64,000 nt of DNA, taken from contig NZ_PRDB01000006.1 of the NCBI RefSeq assembly GCF_002925905.1, forward strand, positions 248,001 to 312,000, in the 5' to 3' direction. Each line of letters starts with the position of its first letter. Position 1 is the first letter of the stretch. Shown here one piece after another: positions 17,642 through 25,276 of the stretch. Below the pieces are notes generated by a model that was not told the DNA's origin, ran no database searches, and saw only the letters and a list, made by a program, of their open reading frames with translations. The translations under genes and the position numbers were made by a program. The stretch comes from Klebsiella michiganensis. GTDB taxonomy: Bacteria; Pseudomonadota; Gammaproteobacteria; Enterobacterales; Enterobacteriaceae.

Positions 17642-18961
17642 TTACTCCTGTTTTGCAAGCGTGTTGTCCGTTTCAGCACTGGCGGTGACTTCCGCCGCGC
17701 GATACTGCTTATCGACGATGCGCATGAAGGGCAGGTACAGCATGGCGCCAATCAGCAAATTGAGGATCTGCATCACGCTGCCGCTAAGATGCCCGGTGAC
17801 GATAAAACCGCTGATCACCGGCGGCAGCGTCCAGGGGATAAAGACGCCGGTGGTGACGGCCACCGCGCCGATCTTCATCGCCGCGTACTGCACCGTGACC
17901 AGCACCAGCGGCACGAGGTTAAATGGAATCAGCATAATCGGGTTCATGATCACCGGCAGGCCGAAGAGGATAGGCTCATTGATATTAAAAATGGAGGCGC
18001 CGGCGCCGAGGCGGGCAACTTCGCGCATATTTTTGCTGCGGGCGAAAATCAGCATCGCTATCACCAGCGATAGCGTTGCGCCCGCGCCGCCCATCCAGAT
18101 CATATCGAAGAACTGCTCGGTGATAATGTGCGGCGGGGTGACGCCGGCCTGGATAGCGGCGATGTTGTCGGTCTGATTTTCCATCCACAGCGGACGAATG
18201 ATGCCGTTGATCATCGAACCGGAGTTAATGCCGACCGACCACAGAATGGTAATGCTGAAAACGGTCATCAGCGCGCCGAAGTAGGAGGTACCGTAATGGC
18301 GTACCGGCGAGGCGACGACCTCATAAATAAACTGATGGATGGTGGCGTAGTGCGTGTGCGCAAACCCGATGCGAATCGCCAGGATCAGAATCATCACCAG
18401 CAGCGCCGGGATCAGCGCGGCGAAAGACTCCTGCACGGCGGGCGGAACGCCGTCCGGCATCTTAATCACCAGCTTTTTGCGTTTTAGCCAGCAGAAGAGT
18501 TCGGTCCACAGCAGCGAACCGATCATGGCGACGAATAAACCTTTGGTGCCGATCCACTCCACGGGGATCACCGTGATGCCGCCGTTTTCTGCGACCTTAA
18601 TGAACGGCGTGAGGATCAGAAACCCCACCAGCGAGAGGATGCCGCAGGAGATGCGGTCATCGCCGTAGTGCTCCGCCAGACGGTAGGCCACCAGGAAGCT
18701 GATAAACAGCGACATTGTGGAAAATACCGCGTTGAACGGGATTTCGATAATTGCGCTCCAGCTCGCGCCGAAGGTGCTGGCCATAAACTGCTGGTAGCTC
18801 TGATTGGGGAACGACGAGATCACCAGCAGAATTGAACCGACAATAATAAAAGGCATGAATGAAACGTAGGCGCCGCGAATAGCGCCGAGGTGACGCTGCT
18901 GGGCGGTTTTCGCCGCCAGAGGCATCAGTTTGGCTTCAAGAAATCCCAGAACATTGTTCAT
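17642..18961 (-). CDS. PTS EIIC, cellobiose/chitobiose (lactose) family
   Basis: A 439-aa inner-membrane sugar permease of the CelB/ChbC group with about ten helices; seen are RGAYVSFMPFIIVGSILLVI near the N-terminus, the INEPILFGLPVIMNPIMLIP loop carrying the conserved Glu of this EIIC family, and TLPPVISGFI. No EIIA or EIIB genes are adjacent, so it must borrow them, for example from a chitobiose system. It is first in an operon with a glycosylasparaginase and an aminopeptidase, suggesting uptake of a glycosyl-amino acid or glycopeptide. Confidence 0.88.
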   Translation of the reverse strand: MNNVLGFLEAKLMPLAAKTAQQRHLGAIRGAYVSFMPFIIVGSILLVISSFPNQSYQQFMASTFGASWSAIIEIPFNAVFSTMSLFISFLVAYRLAEHYGDDRISCGILSLVGFLILTPFIKVAENGGITVIPVEWIGTKGLFVAMIGSLLWTELFCWLKRKKLVIKMPDGVPPAVQESFAALIPALLVMILILAIRIGFAHTHYATIHQFIYEVVASPVRHYGTSYFGALMTVFSITILWSVGINSGSMINGIIRPLWMENQTDNIAAIQAGVTPPHIITEQFFDMIWMGGAGATLSLVIAMLIFARSKNMREVARLGAGASIFNINEPILFGLPVIMNPIMLIPFNLVPLVLVTVQYAAMKIGAVAVTTGVFIPWTLPPVISGFIVTGHLSGSVMQILNLLIGAMLYLPFMRIVDKQYRAAEVTASAETDNTLAKQE

Positions 18962-19114
18962 TGTGAACTCCGTACAAGATCGACAGGGCTGTGTGTGTTA
19001 TCTATGGCGGATTATGAGAGAAAGCGGTGGGCTGAAAGGTGAAGCGGTTCACATTGTATTCTCTGCAATAATATATATCTCATATGATTAGTTATATTTC
19101 CTGTAGAGGATCGT

Positions 19115-19936
19115 ATGGAAATTAAGCTGCACGCTAATGCCACCACCACCCCCAGAACGCGTAAATATCTTCAGGAATCGACGAAAAGCGACCGGGAACT
19201 GGCGCAGGAACTGGGGATTTCCATTACTACGGTTCGCCGCTGGCGTAACCGCAGCCAGATTTCCGATAACCACACCACGCCGCATTTGATACACAAAGTA
19301 CTGAGACAAGAGCAGGAGATTCTCATTAACGCCCTCCGCGATGCGCTGCGCGCCCCGCTGGACGAACTGCTGTTTATGGTGAATGAGGGGCTGGGCATCG
19401 CTATTTCCCGCGCCACGCTAAACCGCTATCTGCGTCCGGCCCATGAAGGACGGAAAAATGCCGCGCTGCAGGGGAAAAAAGCGTTAAAGGCGGGAATACG
19501 CGCGGATACCCTGACGCTGCACTATCGCCAGCTGGCGCTGTCGATGGACGACGGCGGTGAACATCATCTGCTCTGGGCGCAGGAGCCGATCAGCGGCTGG
19601 TGCTTTGGCCGCATCTATAGCGGGATCTCTCCCTCGCTGGTCGATAGCTGGCTGACCGAGGCGCTGAACGCCTGTCCGGCGCGTATACAATGTCTTGAGA
19701 TTTATGCTCATAAAGGTTTCCAGCCCGCGCGCGCGGATCTCTCTTGCCGGACGGTGGCGATGGCGGAGCGCGGAGCGGTACAGCTCAGCGAACGATTAGC
19801 CGACGTTATTCCGGCGCTGGATGAACCGGACGCGACGCTGCAGCGGCTGTGCGCGCTGTGGAACCGGGGACGGGCGCAAAAAAAGCTGGGCGACACGACG
19901 CCCCAGGGCTTTCTTGAGTCGTTGAATCAGAACTAA
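19115..19936 (+). CDS. IS481-type transposase-derived protein, probable domesticated regulator
   Basis: A 273-aa protein whose N-terminal ~110 residues match IS481 transposases: KLHANATTTPRTRKYLQES, then a helix-turn-helix (about 25-45, ELAQELGISITTVRRWRNR) and a second HTH-like region (about 86-106). The remainder keeps the outline of the RNase H-like core and the C-terminal LWN...TTPQGFLESL motif. At the positions of the catalytic Asp residues there are LHYRQL and LEIYAHKGF, so DDE activity should be lost. No terminal inverted repeats were noticed. GAGG precedes the ATG. It faces the EIIC operon across 153 bp, the position of a dedicated regulator. Confidence 0.72.
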   Translation: MEIKLHANATTTPRTRKYLQESTKSDRELAQELGISITTVRRWRNRSQISDNHTTPHLIHKVLRQEQEILINALRDALRAPLDELLFMVNEGLGIAISRATLNRYLRPAHEGRKNAALQGKKALKAGIRADTLTLHYRQLALSMDDGGEHHLLWAQEPISGWCFGRIYSGISPSLVDSWLTEALNACPARIQCLEIYAHKGFQPARADLSCRTVAMAERGAVQLSERLADVIPALDEPDATLQRLCALWNRGRAQKKLGDTTPQGFLESLNQN

Positions 19937-20047
19937 CGGTGGCGTCGGAGGCAGGCACGGCAGCCGCGTTTTGCCCGGGCCCCAGAATCTCTGCGACAGC
20001 AAAAGAGAGCGCGTTTTTTGTTGGGCCACGCCAGCGGCCCTGGAGGG

Positions 20048-20377
20048 TCAACCGTTTCGCAGGCCATCAATCGCGCTGTCGCTCAGCAGCATAACCGTTT
20101 TTACGCTGACGCTGATCCTGTCGATAATGGCCTGTCGCGGGCCTTCGCGCCAGGCGGGGCTTCTGTAGAAGTGCGCCTGGGATGCGTTTAAATGCGTCAG
20201 GTCCTCATAGGCCCGGATCAGGTAATAAGCGTCGTTGTCATCAACTGAATTGCCGAAGGAGACGATATCCATTCCGGCGGCGCGATGACAGGGGGCGCTT
20301 TGTTCCTTCATTATCCGGTGAAACTCGTTCCCGGTCCCCGGTTTAAGGGTGTAAAGCAAAAACTCTACCGTTTTCAT
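20048..20377 (-). CDS. NIPSNAP-family / dimeric alpha-beta barrel protein
   Basis: A 109-aa cytosolic protein with the NIPSNAP-like pattern: EFLLYTLKPGTGNEF, a central strand VSFGNSVDDNDAYYLIRAYE and LNASQAHFYRSPAWREGPRQ. Proteins of this fold act as small monooxygenases or unknown binding proteins, usually as dimers. It is a single gene, divergent from the iron transporter operon. Its substrate is not evident. Confidence 0.8.
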   Translation of the reverse strand: MKTVEFLLYTLKPGTGNEFHRIMKEQSAPCHRAAGMDIVSFGNSVDDNDAYYLIRAYEDLTHLNASQAHFYRSPAWREGPRQAIIDRISVSVKTVMLLSDSAIDGLRNG

Positions 20378-20514
20378 CCTGACGTTTCCTGTTCACATTC
20401 ACTGAGTTTGCTGCAAGAGAGCACTGTCCGGCTATTAGAACAACTCCCCGTGGTTTTGTCGCTTCTCTTTGGCATGAGGGCAGCGCGGGTTGCATTTCTC
20501 ACCCATTTTTTGAT

Positions 20515-20531
20515 ATGTTATATCATAACAT
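20515..20531. promoter_or_regulatory. Zur-like box upstream of the metal-type ABC operon
   Basis: Inverted repeat ATGTTAT-ATC-ATAACAT. The 17-bp core differs at only one or two positions from the enterobacterial Zur consensus (ATGTTATA-W-TATAACAT type). It overlaps a TTGATA at 20510-20515 that would make a -35 element with TATGGC at 20533-20538 as -10 (17 bp apart), the position of a repressor site. Read by eye; not tested against a weight matrix. Confidence 0.55.
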
Positions 20532-20576
20532 TTATGGCATTATAAAATATGTGACTATTTACCTTTCTTTTTAAAT

Positions 20577-20595
20577 GATAATGATTATCATCACT
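20577..20595. promoter_or_regulatory. Fur box
   Basis: GATAATGATTATCATCACT closely follows the 19-bp Fur consensus (GATAATGATAATCATTATC), including the central inverted repeat. It is ~70 bp before the start codon of the ATPase gene and indicates iron repression of the operon. Confidence 0.82.
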
Positions 20596-20666
20596 ACCTG
20601 CCGATCAAAATTCAAAAGAGCGCGTGTTTCGCTCATCCACGCTGAAGAGAGAGGGAGAGGCGGCTA

Positions 20667-21476
20667 ATGGAGGAGAGTTTGACAAAGAGTGGAAAAGCCG
20701 ATGATCCCGTGCTTAGCGTCAATATCGCATCATTACCGCGGCCCGGCGGCGGGGAAATGCTCTCCGGCATTCATTTCAGCGCCGGTAAAGGAGAGTGTCT
20801 GGCCGTCATTGGACCCAACGGCAGCGGGAAAACCACTTTATTACGCGCGATAGATTGCCAACTGCCGTCGCGGGAGGGCGACGTTCGGTTATATGGCCGC
20901 TCCATTGCCGCATTAACCCGGCAGCAGCGAGCCCGGCAGATCGCGGTGCTTGCGCAGAATGATACCCCCGACCTGCGTCTGGCGCTTGAGGATTATGTCG
21001 CCCTCGGGCGGATTCCCCACGCCCGGGACATGTCGCGTCGCGAACACGACATCATCGTAACCCGCGCGATTAACGATACGGGATTGCAGAGGCTGCGCAA
21101 GCGACCGCTCTCCGCGTTATCCGGTGGTGAGAGACAACGGGCGGCGCTGGCGCGGGTACTGGCCCAGGCGCCAAAACTGCTGCTGCTGGATGAGCCCACC
21201 AACCACCTTGATCCCCACGGCAGAGTGGAGCTGCTGTCATTAGTGAAAAGCCAGGGAATCACGGTCGTTGCGGTATTGCACGATCTTTCCCTGATTGACG
21301 CCTTTGCCGATCGGGTTTTGCTTTTATCGCAAGGGCGCGCCGTGGCCTGGGATGTGCCGGAGCGCGTGCTTGTTTCACAACGGCTTTACCCGGTCTTCGG
21401 CTTGACCAGCTTTACCGTACCGCATCCCATGACCGGGAAGGCGCTGCGGATTTTTGAGGTGCCAGGCTATGCCTGA
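20667..21476 (+). CDS. Iron-siderophore-type ABC transporter ATP-binding protein (FecE/FhuC family)
   Basis: A 269-aa ATPase with Walker A at residues 49-56 (GPNGSGKT), Q-loop VLAQNDTP, signature LSGGE, Walker B LLLLDEPTNHLDP and H-loop LHDLSLID. The NHLDP variant and length fit FecE/FhuC/BtuD-type importers. A hydrophilic ~20-residue extension precedes the domain. It opens a three-gene operon whose upstream region carries Fur and Zur-like boxes. The ATPase coming before the binding protein and permease is a less common gene order. Confidence 0.9.
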   Translation: MEESLTKSGKADDPVLSVNIASLPRPGGGEMLSGIHFSAGKGECLAVIGPNGSGKTTLLRAIDCQLPSREGDVRLYGRSIAALTRQQRARQIAVLAQNDTPDLRLALEDYVALGRIPHARDMSRREHDIIVTRAINDTGLQRLRKRPLSALSGGERQRAALARVLAQAPKLLLLDEPTNHLDPHGRVELLSLVKSQGITVVAVLHDLSLIDAFADRVLLLSQGRAVAWDVPERVLVSQRLYPVFGLTSFTVPHPMTGKALRIFEVPGYA

Positions 21477-21500
21477 TAAATTACCGGAGGATAACGCAGC

Positions 21501-22457
21501 ATGAATAAATGGTTTGCAGGGACGATGGCGTTTCTTTTTATTTCAGCGGCGAACGCGGCGGATTTTCCCGTCACGATTGACAGCTGCGGAACGCCGGTGA
21601 CCTTCACTCAGGCGCCGAAAAGGGCGGTCATCCACGACCTTAATATGTCTGAAATGGCTTTTGCTCTCGGGTTGCAGGACCGCATCGTTGGCTTAACCGG
21701 CATTACCGGATGGTACAAAATGACCCCGGAATTTAAACATCAGATGAGATCAATTCCCGAGCTGGCGCCGAAATATCCCTCTCTGGAGACGCTGCTGGCG
21801 GCAAATCCTGATTTCTTTTTCGCCGGCTGGAATTACGGCATGAAGGTCGGCGGGGAGGTCACGCCTTCCGTGCTCGAAACATACGGCATCAAAACCTTTG
21901 TGCTGAGCGAGAGCTGCGTCTTTACCGCCTCTCAGAAACAAAAAGCGAGTATGGACCTGCTGTATAACGATGAGCTGACGCTGGGTAAGATTTTTGGCAA
22001 GCAGCAAGAGGCCCGTACGCTGGTCGACGGCTGGAAAAAAACGCTGAATGCGCTGCCTAAGCCGCCGCAGGGCGTGCAGCCATTAAAGGTGTTTGTCTAT
22101 GATTCCGGCGAAGATAAGCCCTTTACCAGCGGACGGTACGCCATGCCGACCGCGATTATCGAAGCGGCGGGAGGGAAAAACGTGATGGACGACCTGGAGA
22201 TGAGCTGGGGGACCACCTCCTGGGAGAGCGTGGCGACGGCGGAACCCGATTTTATTATTCTTCTCGATTATCAGACCGGCAGCGGCGCTGATTCGCTGCG
22301 CCGTTTCCTCGAAAATCATCCGTTAATGAAACAGACGCCGGCGGTGAAGCAGCAGCGTTATCTGAAGCTGCAATATGCTGAGTTGACGCCCGGCCCGGCG
22401 AATATCAACGCGGCCGAAAAGCTGGCTCATGCGATGTATCCTGCGGCCCACCAATGA
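21501..22457 (+). CDS. Siderophore-type ABC transporter substrate-binding protein
   Basis: A 318-aa protein of the FecB/FepB/BtuF (type III) fold with a signal peptide (MNKWFAGTMAFLFISAANAA, cleavage after NAA or NA). Family landmarks are PKRAVIHDLNMSEMAFALGL, the SLETLLAANPDFFFAGW segment and the C-terminal EPDFIILLDY strand. GGAGG lies upstream of the ATG. It binds a chelated metal or corrinoid in the periplasm and feeds the permease that follows. No outer-membrane receptor gene is nearby, so uptake through the outer membrane must use a receptor encoded elsewhere. Confidence 0.88.
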   Translation: MNKWFAGTMAFLFISAANAADFPVTIDSCGTPVTFTQAPKRAVIHDLNMSEMAFALGLQDRIVGLTGITGWYKMTPEFKHQMRSIPELAPKYPSLETLLAANPDFFFAGWNYGMKVGGEVTPSVLETYGIKTFVLSESCVFTASQKQKASMDLLYNDELTLGKIFGKQQEARTLVDGWKKTLNALPKPPQGVQPLKVFVYDSGEDKPFTSGRYAMPTAIIEAAGGKNVMDDLEMSWGTTSWESVATAEPDFIILLDYQTGSGADSLRRFLENHPLMKQTPAVKQQRYLKLQYAELTPGPANINAAEKLAHAMYPAAHQ

Positions 22458-23446
22458 GCGGGACTCACTATCGCTACTACTGGGCCGCGTGGGGGGCGCT
22501 GCCGTTATTAGCCGGCTTGATGCTGCTCAGCGTGGCTAAAGGCAGCGTGCCGCTGTCGCTTACCCAGGTTCTCGGCGCCTTGCGGCTGCTGGATGTGCCG
22601 GTTTCGGAGATGATCGGACGTATTGTCATTGATTTGCGCGTGCCAAGAACGCTGCTGGCGGTGCTGGCCATCGTGGGCGGTCTACTACAGACCACCACGC
22701 GCAACGATCTGGCCGATCCTTTTTTATTCGGGCTTTCCTCCGGCGCATCGGCGGGAGCGGTACTGGTGATCACCCGATTCGGTGAGCGGCTTGGCGCGCT
22801 GACGCTGCCGGTGTCGGCATTCGTTGGCGGCATCTGCTCGGCGGTGGCGGTGATGCTGCTGTTTCATTTTAAAAAGCAGCGTGGCGCAGAGCACCTGGTG
22901 ATCTGCGGGTTGGCGATCTCCTTTTTATTCGGCGCGCTGACCAGCTATCTGATTTTCTCGGGCGACCAGCGGGCCGCCAGCTCGGTGCTGTTCTGGTCGC
23001 TGGGGGGGCTCGGTCTGGCGCGCTGGGATAATTTGCCCTACGCCCTGTTCAGTCTGCTGCTTCTCGGCGCATTCATACTCCTGCGCTGGCGCTCCCTGGA
23101 TGGCTTACTGGCCGGTGAGCAGACCGCGCAGTCGCTGGGCATCAACGTTACCCGCCTGCGCATGGAGGTGTTTTTCTGCTGCGCGTTAGCAACGTCGCTG
23201 CTGGTGGCCCTGACCGGGGTGATTGGCTTTATCGGCCTGATGGTGCCGCATATGTGCCGCTATTTTTCTGGCGTAAAACATCTGCTGCTGCTTCCTTTAT
23301 GCGGCCTGTGGGGCGCGGTGCTACTGTGCGGCGGCGATATCGTCAGCAGGACGCTGCTGGCTCCGCAGGAGCTGCCTATCGGGATCATTACGGCCGGCAT
23401 CGGCGGTCTCTTCATTATTATTTTGCTGGCCAGAAACCGTTCATAA
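22454..23446 (+). CDS. FecCD-family ABC transporter permease
   Basis: A 330-aa inner-membrane protein with about ten helices of the FecCD/BtuC family. Seen are IDLRVPRTLLAVLAIVGGLL, GLSSGASAGAV and GFIGLMVPHMCRY, which includes the ATPase-coupling region. Its ATG overlaps the stop of the binding-protein gene (ATGA). It should function as a homodimer, since only one permease gene is present. It lies at the 3' end of the operon. Confidence 0.9.
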   Translation: MSGTHYRYYWAAWGALPLLAGLMLLSVAKGSVPLSLTQVLGALRLLDVPVSEMIGRIVIDLRVPRTLLAVLAIVGGLLQTTTRNDLADPFLFGLSSGASAGAVLVITRFGERLGALTLPVSAFVGGICSAVAVMLLFHFKKQRGAEHLVICGLAISFLFGALTSYLIFSGDQRAASSVLFWSLGGLGLARWDNLPYALFSLLLLGAFILLRWRSLDGLLAGEQTAQSLGINVTRLRMEVFFCCALATSLLVALTGVIGFIGLMVPHMCRYFSGVKHLLLLPLCGLWGAVLLCGGDIVSRTLLAPQELPIGIITAGIGGLFIIILLARNRS

Positions 23447-23876
23447 ACTGAGTCGCGCCGGGTCGCTGCCTGGCGCAGACTTAAACGAAGGGCAAACAAA
23501 TGCCCGGAAGTCAGCGCGCGCATGCGCTTCGGTTCATGCGCAATTCCCTCATTGGTAGTTTTATCTTTTGATAAATTAATTTTTTCAATGTTATTAGTTA
23601 ATTATCATCTCTGTCGTAGAGTGATATGCTGCTAATCTCTCTTTAACCGATGCATCGTAAGAAAAATCCTAAAGTAAGCGTGGGGATGAGCGCTGTCTCC
23701 GGGCCAGTGAAAATCCCATGGTTTACATTTCGCAGGGATTTTTCTGAAATTCACTCGTCTGGACAATAAATATTAAACAAACTTATAATTCACCCACTTC
23801 ACTCATGGGTATATCCCCATGGCGCCTATTATACGCATTTCTATAAAGGATGATTGCACTTTCATGAGGGAAAGGA
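23447..23876. other. Intergenic region, no gene seen
   Basis: 430 bp between the permease gene and the LuxR-type gene, becoming AT-rich towards the right. It probably holds the promoter of the LuxR-type gene. A weak inverted repeat CATGGG-TATATC-CCCATG lies near 23814-23831. No terminator with a U-tract or small ORF was convincing. Confidence 0.4.
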
Positions 23877-24383
23877 ATGTTAACTATTTTCAGCCATAAT
23901 CATTTTTTTAAGAAAGCCATGCGTCTGAAAATAAACGACATAAAAGCGGTCAGAAAGGCGAATCTGGTCGATTTGTGCTTAACAAAGTACGCATCCAGCA
24001 GCTACGCGCAGTTTCATTTTTTGATAAACAGCTTTGAAATGAAAAAGAATTTTGTTTGTTTCCGGGTTGAAGGTAATATTATTTGTTTGATAAACAAAAG
24101 GCGCACTGCACATATCGCCAGTATTATCGCCAGAGTGACTGATGGCATCCCCGTGGGAGAGGACATCACGTTAACAGAGAGAGAATTTCAGTATATTTTT
24201 ATTATGAAATTTACCGTACTGGCAAAAGATTACCCGGAGCTGCTCGGCATTTCGCCCAAGGCCTACAGCAGCTATAAAAGAAGATTAATTGAGAAGTTCG
24301 GCTTTAACTCATTTCATGCGCTACTGGCGCTGTCTAATTATTTACACGCTTTTTCGCTGCTCGATAAATTTACGCCGGATTAA
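23877..24383 (+). CDS. LuxR-type (GerE) helix-turn-helix regulator
   Basis: A 168-aa protein whose last ~65 residues follow the GerE DNA-binding pattern: ITLTEREFQYIF, then ELLGISPKAYSSYKRRLIEK and FGFNSFHALLALSNYL. The N-terminal ~95 residues show no known receiver or autoinducer domain. GAGGG sits 6 nt before the ATG. Its base composition is clearly more AT-rich than the neighbouring operons, hinting at acquisition. Similar small regulators control fimbriae or biofilm in enterobacteria, but no fimbrial genes are adjacent. Confidence 0.78.
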   Translation: MLTIFSHNHFFKKAMRLKINDIKAVRKANLVDLCLTKYASSSYAQFHFLINSFEMKKNFVCFRVEGNIICLINKRRTAHIASIIARVTDGIPVGEDITLTEREFQYIFIMKFTVLAKDYPELLGISPKAYSSYKRRLIEKFGFNSFHALLALSNYLHAFSLLDKFTPD

Positions 24384-24488
24384 TTGCTGCACCTGCATGC
24401 GTGACTATACCTTTATCTTCGCACTCTCATCTTATTTTTCCGCCTGCCACGACTGTTAAGGAGCGCACTCACAAAGTGTCTCTTTTTC

Positions 24489-24638
24489 ATGTCATCTATC
24501 CCATGTCTTGCCTCAAAGGGCGAGCGGGGGACAAAGGAACCCCACCACGATCTGTTCTCGTCATTTCTGGCGCTTTGGGACCGCGGCATCAGCGTCTATA
24601 ATCCGCACAGCGATGTGTTCCGCGAGCGGCGAAGCTAA
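24489..24638 (+). CDS. Possible small protein (49 aa)
   Basis: An ORF from ATG 24489 to TAA 24638 whose second half (HDLFSSFLALWDRGISVYNP followed by HSDVFRERRS) has a protein-like composition and codon use resembling the neighbours. No Shine-Dalgarno precedes the ATG, so this may be a decayed gene end or coincidence. No family recognised. Confidence 0.3.
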   Translation: MSSIPCLASKGERGTKEPHHDLFSSFLALWDRGISVYNPHSDVFRERRS

Positions 24639-24663
24639 TCGTCTGTTGAAAATAGCATTAAGC

Positions 24664-24688
24664 CTTACGACAACCTGATTGTCGTAAG
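24664..24688. promoter_or_regulatory. Perfect 25-bp palindrome upstream of the WbuC gene
   Basis: Arms CTTACGACAA (24664-24673) and TTGTCGTAAG (24679-24688) flank CCTGA, 26 bp before the WbuC start codon. It has no U-tract, so it looks like an operator rather than a terminator. TACAAT at 24698-24703 just downstream could serve as a -10 element. Confidence 0.6.
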
Positions 24689-24713
24689 CTGCCCAACTAC
24701 AATAAAGGCTTAT

Positions 24714-25190
24714 ATGAAACAAATGACGTTGAGTGACCTTCGGCAACAAAGCGAACAGGCTGCAGCTTCGCCTCGCCTGCGTGCCCATCGTAATTTCCAC
24801 CCTGACTTAAGCGATCCGGTGCAACGCCTGGCCGTCGCTGTGGAGCCGGGTACCTATGTTCGGCCTCACCGCCACCCGCACACTTTTGAACTGCTGACAT
24901 CCCTTAGCGGACGTTTTGTGGTGTTGACCTTTGATGATGCTGGCAACGTGACCGAGCGCGTGGTGTTAGGCGAAGAGTGTAAGGTGCTGGAGATGGCGGC
25001 GGGTACCTGGCATGCCGTGCTGTCGATGGATAAAGGCGGCGTAATTTTTGAGGTTAAATACGGTGGTTACCAGCCGGTTTCTGAGCAAGACGCGGCCCCG
25101 TGGGCGCCAGCTGAAAACGCGCCGGGAACCGCCGAGCTAATGAAGTGGTACGCCCGGGCGCAAGTGGGTGATGGCGGTTTTACCCTGTAA
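24714..25190 (+). CDS. WbuC-family cupin metalloprotein
   Basis: A 158-aa protein with the cupin fold: metal ligands are suggested by RPHRHPHTFELL (His cluster near residues 51-56) and GTWHAVLS near residue 102. Proteins named WbuC occur beside O-antigen clusters and elsewhere, with unknown reaction. Here it stands alone, preceded by a perfect palindrome and followed by hairpins, so it appears to be independently regulated. The first ~20 residues include an NADPH-unrelated polar helix. Confidence 0.82.
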   Translation: MKQMTLSDLRQQSEQAAASPRLRAHRNFHPDLSDPVQRLAVAVEPGTYVRPHRHPHTFELLTSLSGRFVVLTFDDAGNVTERVVLGEECKVLEMAAGTWHAVLSMDKGGVIFEVKYGGYQPVSEQDAAPWAPAENAPGTAELMKWYARAQVGDGGFTL

Positions 25191-25200
25191 TCCAGGCATT

Positions 25201-25276
25201 GCGCGGGGAGCAGCCCGCGCCAGCTTCCTTTACCCCCGATACGGATAAGCCGTTCCCGGCGCGTCAGCGGCTTATC
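25201..25276 (+). terminator. Two hairpins after the WbuC gene
   Basis: First hairpin: GCGCGGG (25201-25207) with CCCGCGC (25214-25220), followed by a pyrimidine-rich stretch. Second: GATAAGCCG (25244-25252) with CGGCTTATC (25268-25276). Neither has a clean U-tract, so their role as terminators is tentative. Confidence 0.4.

Larger units (their letters stand above)
24384..24713. other. Intergenic region with small ORF and palindrome
   Basis: 330 bp between the LuxR-type and WbuC genes. It contains the candidate 49-aa ORF and the perfect palindrome listed separately, just upstream of the WbuC start. The rest is featureless. Confidence 0.4.

Noticed and set aside
16627-17688. 353-aa plus-strand frame
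   Set aside because: Antisense to the glycosylasparaginase gene; no motif or ribosome site.
19115-19936. Intact insertion sequence
   Set aside because: Catalytic positions are changed and no terminal inverted repeats or target duplications were recognised.
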